Source: Verrucomicrobiota bacterium (GTDB lineage Bacteria; Verrucomicrobiota; Verrucomicrobiia; Limisphaerales; JAEYXS01). Taken from it: DNA of 5,219 nucleotides. The DNA is taken from contig JAJNBN010000580.1 of the NCBI GenBank assembly GCA_021156225.1, positions 1 through 5,219 on the forward strand, read 5' to 3'. The notes under the pieces were generated by a model that saw only the letters and a list, made by a program, of their open reading frames with translations, had not been told where the DNA came from and ran no database searches. Positions within the stretch are counted from its first letter, which is position 1, and the number at the start of each line of letters is the position of its first letter. Made by a program: the position numbers and the translations under genes. This document shows, one piece after another, positions 1-5,219 of the stretch.

Positions 1-2319
1 GCCGCTGATGCCTTTGCTGAGTTCCACACGGCTGGCTTCGACTTCCAGGCGGCCATCGCGCACGTCCTGCTCGGCACGCGCGAGACTCTCGCGGAGCGGT
101 CTGGCCTTCAGTTCGAAACCGTTGTTGCGGTCACGCAACATGCCGATCTTCTCAAGGGCCTGTTTGTGCTGCGTTTCGAGTTCTTCCAGTTGCTTCTGGC
201 GGGCAGCGCGTTTCGGCGTTTGCAGCAGGTCAATAGTGGCGCGTACGCGACCTAATTCGCTTTCCTTTTCCGGCAGTTGGGAAAGCTCGCCTGCATAATC
301 GGGGAGCGAGGTGTCGGCGAGGCCGCCTTTGCGACCGGTGTCCAGCCAGGTGGAGACATCGCCGAGACGTTGCTTGAGGGCATCGAGTTCCAGGCGTGTT
401 TCGTTCTGCTCCTTCTGCTTGGCGGCCCGCATGCGTTCCAAGCCTTCACGGCCCAAGGTCAGTTCCACGGAACTCGTCGGCTTGAGGCGACGACGCAGCG
501 GCACTTGCTTGAAGATGCCTTCCGGCGTGATGGCACGACCGGCCTCGGTCTTCTCCAATTCTTCCAAGGTCTCGACGCATTGGACATCGCCAAGCAGTTG
601 CTCGACGTAAGCGCGCGCGATGGGATGCGTGACCTCCACTTTGCTGAAGAGGGAATTCTCGCGCACCGTGTTGCGAAGCTGGCGCACTTCCGATGGATTC
701 AGCAAGGATTCGGGTTCGCGACCCGGAGGTGTCTTGCGCAGGATGTCCAAGGCTTCGCGATAATCAGCGGGTTTCTCGACGACCAAGACCCAGCGATTGC
801 GGCCAAGGAACAATTCCAGCGCTGGCCACCAGCGTTCGGCCTCGGGCTTCACTTCGATCAAACGGCCAAGCTGTTCAGCGCGATTGCCTAGCTTTTGACG
901 CAGTGCGGTGAAGAGCGGGAAGGAGCCGGGAGCCTGGCCTTTGGAAAGGTTCTCCCAATCTTCCGCCAATTGGCGAAGGCGTTTTTCCAAGTTGGCGATC
1001 TCGCTCTTGAGCGGCTGCACCAGGTTCTCGATGGCGATCCACAGTTCATTGAAACGCGTGGAGAGTTTCTGCATCGCTTCGAGACGCTCGGCATCGGTGC
1101 CAGAGCGCAAGGTGGCAAGCAAACGGTCATCGATGGTCAGAACTTTTTTCAGGCCGTCCAAGGGCAGAGCGCTGCCGTGCTTGAGCCATTGCGTCCAACG
1201 GTAATGGCGTTCTTCAAAACGCTGGCGCACGGATTTCTGCGCTTCGCGGAGCAGGTTGACTTTATCCTGCAGCTCTTGCTTCTGACGGCTTAACTGGTCG
1301 AACTTTACCTGATCAGGATCTTTCTGGATATCGAAGCGGACTTCGCTGAGTAGCTTGTTGGTGCTTTCGGCTTCGCGAGAGTATTTCTCAAACTCTTTCA
1401 AGTCATCAGCGTGATCGCTCTCTAAGCGTTTCAGTTCATCGGCAAATTGCTCGCGACGTTCCTCGCTCTGCAAGAGGCGGAGCGAGTGGTCGGTGTGCTT
1501 GAGGATGGCTTCCGTGCGCTTGGACGCGACGTAAATCTTTTGTTGCTCGGCGATGCGGCGCAGGAAGGCGGCTTCATCTTCCTGTTTCTCCAGGCGTTTG
1601 CGCGTGTCATCGTAGGCACGCAGGGCGCTGCGGACATCGCGGACGTCCAGCGGGTTTTCCTCGAGTATGAATTCGCGGATGAACTTCTCCACGTTCTCTT
1701 CCGGCTCGAAGGCGATGGCTTTCGGGAACGTGCGGTTGAAGGCATCGGTATCGAAGTTCAGGTGGCGAGGGGCGGCCAGTTCTTCGAGGTAATCTTTTTG
1801 ACGAGAGAACAGGCTTTCGTTGCCGTATTCGCGACGGAGCCAAGTGCGGAATTCGTCATCGGCGCGCAGTTTGCCGCTGGGAGCGAGAGCGGCGTATTCC
1901 ACGCGTTCGGGGATGAAGAAGTAAGTCTGCTTCGGTGCGGCATCGGCACTGGAGTATTCCAGGCGGATGCCCCACGTCTCGCGTTTCACTTCCTTTTTGC
2001 CTTTTTCCGGTGAGCGGCTGAATTCAAGGGCCACCAAGGTGACGCCGCTTTGGCGCAGGAAATGGCGTTGACCGTTGCGCAACTGGTTCGTATCGCCGAG
2101 ACAATAGCCGACGAGGTCGCGGCCGCGGGCATTGCCGGCGGCGGCACGGTTCGCACGCCAGTGTTCGCCGAGCAGGACGTATTGCAGCAGGTCGAGTAGC
2201 GCGGATTTGCCGGTACCGAACGCGCCGGAGATGAGGACGTTGTCCTCCACGTCGAAGATCTGGCGGAAGCCATACCAGTTCAGCGCGATGACGCGGGTGA
2301 GGGAGATGCGCTGGCTCAT
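1..2319 (-). CDS. jetC: JetC, SMC-like ATPase of a Wadjet defence system (partial, C-terminus beyond left edge)
   Basis: Motor subunit of a Wadjet (JetABCD, equivalent to MksB) condensin-like complex. In this family ATP-driven loop extrusion detects small circular DNA so that JetD can cut it. I translated the frame from the ATG at 2319: it is open for 773 codons to base 1 without a stop, so the gene is cut by the window edge (family members are usually about 1,100 residues). The N-terminal ATPase lobe (about 1-230) has a clear Walker A, GAFGTGKS at residues 32-39 (bases 2226-2203), and a TLVALEF strand at 94-100, as in SbcC/MukB-type AAA_29 domains. Heptad-like, Glu/Lys/Arg/Leu-rich coiled coil runs from about 234 to 370 and 405 to 460. 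A globular SMC-hinge-like segment follows at about 478-620 (LGRLIEV, ALELFLG, WVLVV). Descending coil starts near 620, is interrupted around 654-680, and continues to the edge. Signature motif and Walker B would lie outside. The start is supported by GGAGG four bases upstream and an ATGA overlap with jetB. Identity as a JetC/MksB-type SMC is strong; the exact subtype is not determined. Confidence 0.9.
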   Translation of the reverse strand, partial: MSQRISLTRVIALNWYGFRQIFDVEDNVLISGAFGTGKSALLDLLQYVLLGEHWRANRAAAGNARGRDLVGYCLGDTNQLRNGQRHFLRQSGVTLVALEFSRSPEKGKKEVKRETWGIRLEYSSADAAPKQTYFFIPERVEYAALAPSGKLRADDEFRTWLRREYGNESLFSRQKDYLEELAAPRHLNFDTDAFNRTFPKAIAFEPEENVEKFIREFILEENPLDVRDVRSALRAYDDTRKRLEKQEDEAAFLRRIAEQQKIYVASKRTEAILKHTDHSLRLLQSEERREQFADELKRLESDHADDLKEFEKYSREAESTNKLLSEVRFDIQKDPDQVKFDQLSRQKQELQDKVNLLREAQKSVRQRFEERHYRWTQWLKHGSALPLDGLKKVLTIDDRLLATLRSGTDAERLEAMQKLSTRFNELWIAIENLVQPLKSEIANLEKRLRQLAEDWENLSKGQAPGSFPLFTALRQKLGNRAEQLGRLIEVKPEAERWWPALELFLGRNRWVLVVEKPADYREALDILRKTPPGREPESLLNPSEVRQLRNTVRENSLFSKVEVTHPIARAYVEQLLGDVQCVETLEELEKTEAGRAITPEGIFKQVPLRRRLKPTSSVELTLGREGLERMRAAKQKEQNETRLELDALKQRLGDVSTWLDTGRKGGLADTSLPDYAGELSQLPEKESELGRVRATIDLLQTPKRAARQKQLEELETQHKQALEKIGMLRDRNNGFELKARPLRESLARAEQDVRDGRLEVEASRVELSKGISG

Positions 2320-2954
2320 GCTTCCTCCAAAGGTAGGGTGGGCTCAGGCACGCCGGGTTGAGGCTGATGACCGCTGGCCTGTTGTTCCCACGCGGCGAGG
2401 TTCTCGAACGGGATCACGCGCGGCAGAGTTGGCAGGATTTCCACTTGAGAATCGCCAAAGCGGTTCGGGTCTTCGTGCCATTGCACGCGGACGAGGCGGC
2501 GGTTGCGCAGCTTGCCGAGCATGTCGCGCAGTTGCGCTTCCTTGGGCGGTTCCATCTGCTCGAAGTAGAGGTTGAGTTTGCTCCAGATGTCGTTGGCGGT
2601 GACGACGACGGCTTCGACGGTGGATTCCATGCGCGTGTCGTGATAGATGCGCCAGAGCGTGAGGATGAGCAGCGTCTCGGCTTTGTTAAAGCGGGCCATC
2701 AGGCCGCAATCACCGGGCACGGGACGAAGCTGGAAGATGGGGCGGTCGGGGTCGGGCACGAGTTCCAGATGCAAGGGCGCGAGGTATTCGCCGAGGTCTT
2801 TCTGATATTCACGCGCAAGGAGATAGAGTTCGCGATCGCGTCCAGCGTCGCCGATGAGCGCGCCGTGGGCGAGCAGCGTGGACAAGATATCAGAGATGGC
2901 GGAGCGATCATCCTCGCGGATGTGTTGCCAGAATGAGGGCCAGGGCAGGGGCAT
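2316..2954 (-). CDS. jetB: JetB, DUF4194 / MksE-like (KITE) subunit of Wadjet
   Basis: A 212-residue protein with the layout of the JetB/MksE family (DUF4194), the small winged-helix accessory subunit that binds the kleisin JetA and contacts DNA in the JetABC complex. Visible landmarks are an N-terminal helical segment (about 14-31, ISDILSTLLAHGALI), the family-like stretch REYQKDLGEYLAPLHLELV (about 48-66) followed by a beta-rich FQLRPVP, and the helix KAETLLILTLWRIYHD (91-106), where DUF4194 proteins have a similar Leu-rich 'esllLl.Lr..Y' pattern. A second winged-helix-like unit spans about 118-176, with LGKLRNRRLVRVQW as probable recognition helix and wing. The tail from about 192 is Gln/Pro-rich and probably disordered. 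I chose ATG 2954 because it follows the jetA stop by one base and begins just before the conserved part; the same frame stays open back to 3113, but that extension lies inside jetA. A GGAAAGG about 10 bases upstream may serve as ribosome binding site. The end overlaps the jetC start (ATGA). Confidence 0.87.
   Translation of the reverse strand: MPLPWPSFWQHIREDDRSAISDILSTLLAHGALIGDAGRDRELYLLAREYQKDLGEYLAPLHLELVPDPDRPIFQLRPVPGDCGLMARFNKAETLLILTLWRIYHDTRMESTVEAVVVTANDIWSKLNLYFEQMEPPKEAQLRDMLGKLRNRRLVRVQWHEDPNRFGDSQVEILPTLPRVIPFENLAAWEQQASGHQPQPGVPEPTLPLEEA
2324..2328 (-). promoter_or_regulatory. Shine-Dalgarno of jetC, inside the end of jetB
   Basis: On the minus strand the sequence TGGAGGAAGCATGA places a GGAGG core four bases before the jetC ATG (2319-2317). 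It overlaps the last sense codons of jetB (LEEA-stop). It is the only strong ribosome binding site found ahead of any of the three jet genes, and it fixes the jetC start. Combined with the ATGA overlap it suggests that jetC is translated by reinitiation plus independent loading. Confidence 0.75.
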
Positions 2955-2955
2955 G

Positions 2956-4314
2956 TCAGGAGAGCCTTTCCAAAGTAAAACGTTCAACGAGGCGGTCGGC
3001 CTCGGCATCGCGTGGGATGCGTTCGGGTTCAGTGCCGAAATCACTGCGGGCAGCATGGACGCGCCAGCGGACTGAGCGATGTAAACGGGCGGCGCGTTGG
3101 GGCGTGAGGACATTCAGATTGCGACGGCGGATCTCGTCCTTGGCGGATTCGGGATCGAGGTCGGAGCGCGTCGCGGCGACGTTGAGGTCTACCGAGACGC
3201 GTTGACGGCGAGGGCGCGACAAGGAGTCGGTGCCGTAATACATCTCGACGACGGGAGAGAGGATGCTCATGCCGTCTTCGTGCATGAGATCGGCAAAGGA
3301 TTGCCCGGCATGCAGGCGCGCGGCCTTGTCGAGATAGGCTTTGATCTGTTCGGGGCGGCGGCCCCGCATCTCGGTCTGATAACGATAGCGGGCGGCGGAT
3401 AGGCGGCTGAAATCGGCCATGCGGCCATCGATCAAGCGTTGCTTGATGGGGATAAGCATCAGTTGCCGCTCGAGCTTGATTAGCCAGCGTTCGGCTTCGG
3501 CGTAGGCGGCGGAATCATCCAAGTCCAGATGCTTGGCGATGCCTTCGGCGAGGCGCTGCTTGGTGAAAGGATCGTAGAGGGCTTCCTGCGCGATGCTGCG
3601 GGCCTGATTCAGGCGGGGCAGCAAACCAGCCTCTTGCAGCGCATCGTAGCAGACCATGTGGTCGCCGGAGTGGAAATCGACAAGGAAGCGTTGCAGGGTT
3701 TCTTGCGCGGAGCCGCTGGTGCGTTGGGCGAGTTCGTGCTGAAGCACGAGCGATTCCACGGCGTGCATCTGGTCATCGGCACGACCGGCGCGGTCGATGA
3801 GGTCTTTGACCGTCTTGCGCATGTCTTCCGGGCCGAGGCGATTTGGGTCCAACGCGTTATCACTTAGAATCTCTTTGCACAGCGCACGAAGGGTGACAGC
3901 GAAATCTTTTAGCTCGGCGGGACGGTCTTCGCCGAGTTCACGCAGAACCCGCAGCAGGCGGCGAAGCGGAGGAGCGATGAGGACGTAGTATTCATCCAGG
4001 CTGACGCGGCGAGGCTGGAGCCAATGGGCTTCGATGAGTTTATTGAAGAACTGACCGGCTCGCAGGTTCAGGTTCTGGAACTGGCCGCCTTCGTCTTCAG
4101 CGAGTTGGATGTCGGGATGCTGGATCAGGACCTCGCGGATGAGCAGGCGGGCTTCATCATGCGGGATCTGGCCGCCTTCATCGGAGGCTTCCACGAGGCG
4201 GTCGGCGCAGTCGATATAGACGGCGGCAGTCGGGCGGCTCAACGGGCGGAAGAATCCGCCGTTCAGCAGGGGGGCAAGCTTGGTGCCCAGAGATGATCGT
4301 GTTTCATCCGACAT
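2956..4314 (-). CDS. jetA: JetA, kleisin-like subunit of Wadjet (MksF-like)
   Basis: A 452-residue, largely helical protein in first position of the jet operon, where the kleisin JetA/MksF sits. JetA bridges the two JetC heads and carries JetB. The N-terminus reads LNGGFFRPLSRPTAAVYIDCADRL (split: residues 17-28 then 29-40), resembling the 'FF.pLs..n..iY.d' opening of non-type-I JetA proteins rather than the 'HPAWRLL' opening of DUF3375 (type I) proteins; that comparison is from memory. A winged-helix-like unit appears at about 80-125 (FFNKLIEAHWLQ ... EYYVLIAPPLRRLLRVL). Charged long helices at about 165-240 and 265-335 fit the kleisin neck and middle region. A basic C-terminal unit at about 385-450 (AKDEIRRRNLNVLTP) fits the C-terminal winged helix that contacts the other JetC head. 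ATG 4314 was chosen because conserved-looking sequence starts about 20 residues later. The frame also allows ATG 4431 (39 more residues), but that extension is poor in character and runs through a hairpin. No Shine-Dalgarno is visible at 4314, so the start is uncertain. The function call leans on the neighbours. Confidence 0.82.
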   Translation of the reverse strand: MSDETRSSLGTKLAPLLNGGFFRPLSRPTAAVYIDCADRLVEASDEGGQIPHDEARLLIREVLIQHPDIQLAEDEGGQFQNLNLRAGQFFNKLIEAHWLQPRRVSLDEYYVLIAPPLRRLLRVLRELGEDRPAELKDFAVTLRALCKEILSDNALDPNRLGPEDMRKTVKDLIDRAGRADDQMHAVESLVLQHELAQRTSGSAQETLQRFLVDFHSGDHMVCYDALQEAGLLPRLNQARSIAQEALYDPFTKQRLAEGIAKHLDLDDSAAYAEAERWLIKLERQLMLIPIKQRLIDGRMADFSRLSAARYRYQTEMRGRRPEQIKAYLDKAARLHAGQSFADLMHEDGMSILSPVVEMYYGTDSLSRPRRQRVSVDLNVAATRSDLDPESAKDEIRRRNLNVLTPQRAARLHRSVRWRVHAARSDFGTEPERIPRDAEADRLVERFTLERLS

Positions 4315-4331
4315 GAGGGCGATATCTTTAA

Positions 4332-4345
4332 CGGAGTTTTCTCCG
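4332..4345 (-). other. Small hairpin immediately upstream of jetA
   Basis: CGGAG and CTCCG form a perfect 5-bp stem around a four-base A (minus strand) loop, ending 17 bases before the jetA ATG at 4314. The left arm contains GGAG, the only Shine-Dalgarno-like string near this start. It is too far from the ATG to act normally and is paired in the hairpin. It may limit jetA translation, or be chance. Confidence 0.35.
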
Positions 4346-4394
4346 CGTGTCACGTCAGGGGATGATTTCCAGATCTGCAAATCTTGGGAGACAA

Positions 4395-4422
4395 ATGGCG
4401 GCGGTTTGAAAACCGCCGCCAT
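4395..4422 (-). terminator. Perfect GC-rich hairpin, candidate terminator of the oxidoreductase gene
   Basis: Arms ATGGCGGCGGTTT (4395-4407) and AAACCGCCGCCAT (4410-4422) are perfect 13-base reverse complements around GA, folding as a 12-bp stem with a TGAA-type tetraloop. It lies 126 bases after the oxidoreductase stop and 80 bases before the chosen jetA ATG, so it could separate the two units. The minus-strand sequence after it (TTGTCTCCC) is not U-rich. On the plus strand a T5 run lies about 11 bases away, but no plus-strand gene leads into it. It could instead be a leader hairpin of the jet transcript. Confidence 0.42.
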
Positions 4423-4467
4423 CACAGGCATTGTTTTTCACAGATATGAAACGCGCCTACAGCGCTT

Positions 4468-4516
4468 GCCTCATAACAACCATTTCGTGGGGCGTTGCCC
4501 CACGCTGCTATGAGGC
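4468..4516. repeat. Two-tier nested inverted repeat in the intergenic gap
   Basis: Outer arms GCCTCATA (4468-4475) and TATGAGGC (4509-4516) are perfect reverse complements. Inside them, CGTGGGGC (4486-4493) and GCCCCACG (4497-4504) form a second perfect 8-bp stem around a GTT loop. The two stems are separated by an asymmetric internal loop (10 bases on one side, 4 on the other). A small GGCC-TTT-GGCC palindrome follows at 4519-4529. The structure is symmetrical enough to fold on either strand. No U-run follows on the minus strand, so it is not a standard intrinsic terminator for the oxidoreductase. It looks like a dispersed REP-like palindromic element or a structured 3' UTR; which one cannot be told from one copy. 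Confidence 0.7.
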
Positions 4517-4547
4517 CGGGCCTTTGGCCTTCGATTTCAATTATGCA

Positions 4548-5219
4548 TTAGGCGACTTGCGGGGGGCCGAAGCCGGCGCGGTAGTCGCGGGCGAGGATGT
4601 CTTTGTTTGCCTGGTCATGGTTGGAGAACTTGAAGTTCGGGGCATCCCAGCGCAGTTCTTGATTGGGGAAGCGGGTGGCTTTCACGGCGAGGAGGCACGG
4701 TTCGGTGATGCGCCAGCCAATGGTAAGCGGCGTCCACAGCGGTTTCTTGGCACCGAGGCAGTTGTCTGCCCAGTCTTTCCAGTGATTGCGCGGTTCGACC
4801 GTGGGCAAGGGTTCGTTCTCCACGACTTTGCCTTTGCGGAAGACGGTAATCTTGCCATCGGCTTGCAGCAGCAAGGTGCCTTCGGTGCAGACGACCATGG
4901 TGTGGTTCGCGCCGACTTTCATGGCGGGCAGACCCAAGGCGGCAAAGGAAGGTTGTTGGGCGCTGTCGTTGTAATGCACGACGAACTTATCGCGGGCGAA
5001 CTTGCCGCCGCCAGCGTAGGTGATGGTGCTTTGGTTGAAGGCGGTGTGACTGGTGTTCGCGGCTTTGGCGGTATGGGTCACGACGGCTTCTGGTGAAGGC
5101 AAGTCGTAGGCGAAGTAAAGGAGGTCGATGAGATGGCAACCCCAGTCGGCGAGTTGACCACCACCCGTTTCCCAATAGGAACGCCAGCGGCGCGGGGCGA
5201 TCTCGTCGCTGTAAGGAAC
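4548..5219 (-). CDS. Gfo/Idh/MocA-family oxidoreductase, C-terminal part (5' end beyond right edge)
   Basis: The frame enters from the right edge (first codon at 5219) and ends at TAA 4550-4548, giving 223 residues of a protein that is usually about 400-450 long. These enzymes are NAD(P)-dependent sugar or cyclitol dehydrogenases; the NAD-binding Rossmann half is outside the window, so the substrate cannot be inferred. The visible part is the C-terminal alpha/beta domain. It contains GGGQLADWGCHLIDLLYFA near residues 19-37, with the D-x-G-x-H..D arrangement that holds the catalytic His in this family. Further on are NHWKDWADNCLGAKKPLWT and, near the end, LRWDAPNFKF followed by AN.DIL.RDYR.GF, a tail typical of the large Planctomycete/Verrucomicrobia paralogue groups. 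A start at 5102 is not real: that codon is TTG (Leu) inside the domain. It runs in the same direction as the jet genes but is separated by 233 bases with hairpins, and I see no functional link to the defence genes. Confidence 0.88.
   Translation of the reverse strand, partial: VPYSDEIAPRRWRSYWETGGGQLADWGCHLIDLLYFAYDLPSPEAVVTHTAKAANTSHTAFNQSTITYAGGGKFARDKFVVHYNDSAQQPSFAALGLPAMKVGANHTMVVCTEGTLLLQADGKITVFRKGKVVENEPLPTVEPRNHWKDWADNCLGAKKPLWTPLTIGWRITEPCLLAVKATRFPNQELRWDAPNFKFSNHDQANKDILARDYRAGFGPPQVA

Larger units (their letters stand above)
4315..4547. other. Intergenic region between oxidoreductase and jet operon
   Basis: A 233-base gap that must hold any promoter private to the jet operon. 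It contains the three inverted repeats listed separately and a weak dyad, TTTCA-N6-TGAAA, at 4436-4451 that could be an operator. I looked for -35/-10 pairs on the minus strand and found no convincing sigma-70-like match with 16-18 base spacing. No tRNA or protein gene fits here. The open frames crossing it, including the N-terminal extension of jetA to 4431, look incidental. Confidence 0.5.

Noticed and set aside
277..891. 204-codon plus-strand open frame antisense to the JetC hinge and coil
   Set aside because: Shadow of the continuous 773-codon jetC frame; no own ribosome binding site or domain seen.
1447..2013. 188-codon plus-strand open frame antisense to jetC
   Set aside because: It overlaps the Walker-A-bearing JetC frame for its full length; its hydrophobic-looking protein is the typical complement of Glu/Lys/Arg-rich coding sequence.
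2358..2936. 192-codon plus-strand open frame antisense to jetB
   Set aside because: It mirrors a well-supported JetB frame with recognisable family pattern; the antisense translation has no family-like features and arises from GC-rich codon bias.
2955..3113. N-terminal extension of JetB back to ATG 3113
   Set aside because: These 53 codons lie inside jetA in another frame and do not resemble the family; ATG 2954 right after the jetA stop is the better start.
4423..4440. Plus-strand intrinsic terminator using the T5 run after the 4395-4422 hairpin
   Set aside because: The T-run is about 11 bases from the stem and no plus-strand gene precedes it.
4431..5096. 221-codon plus-strand open frame opposite the oxidoreductase
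   Set aside because: Antisense to a clearly conserved Gfo/Idh/MocA C-terminal domain and starts within the intergenic palindromes; judged spurious.
4548..5102. Treating 5102 as the start of a complete 184-residue gene
   Set aside because: The codon at 5102 is TTG inside a conserved domain; the frame continues upstream through the DxGxH motif to the window edge.
1..5219. CRISPR array, tRNA/rRNA genes or insertion sequence
   Set aside because: No regularly spaced direct repeats, tRNA-like cloverleaf, or transposase-like frame was seen on either strand.

Overview
The window carries most of a Wadjet-type (JetABCD / MksBEF-like) SMC anti-plasmid defence operon on the minus strand, followed towards the right edge by the 3' part of an unrelated Gfo/Idh/MocA-family oxidoreductase, also on the minus strand. 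The DNA is moderately GC-rich. The oxidoreductase ends in the WGCH..D / RWD / AN..L.R.YR pattern common in the secreted-sugar oxidoreductase paralogues of Planctomycetes and Verrucomicrobia. Together with few Shine-Dalgarno sites, this makes a Verrucomicrobiota-like (PVC) bacterium my best guess. That assignment is inference.

Layout, in the direction of transcription (right to left). (1) 5219-4548: C-terminal 223 codons of the oxidoreductase; its start lies beyond the right edge. (2) 4547-4315: a 233-bp gap with three inverted repeats: a two-tier nested palindrome (4468-4516), a perfect 13-bp GC-rich inverted repeat (4395-4422) and a small hairpin (4332-4345) just before jetA. (3) jetA, 4314-2956, the kleisin-like subunit. 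(4) jetB, 2954-2316, the winged-helix KITE-like subunit (DUF4194). (5) jetC, 2319 to beyond base 1, the SMC-like ATPase; its first 773 codons are present, covering the Walker A lobe, ascending coiled coil, hinge and part of the descending coil.

The three jet genes are packed with a 1-nt gap (jetA/jetB) and a 4-nt ATGA overlap (jetB/jetC), so they should be co-transcribed and translationally coupled. From work on Wadjet/MksBEFG systems, JetC dimers closed by the JetA kleisin and bound by JetB extrude DNA loops, sense small circular DNA, and hand it to the JetD nuclease for cleavage. JetD and the C-terminal half of JetC (signature motif, Walker B) are not in the window and are expected immediately beyond the left edge. 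No RNA genes, CRISPR arrays or insertion sequences were seen. The long plus-strand open frames are antisense shadows of the jet genes and the oxidoreductase.
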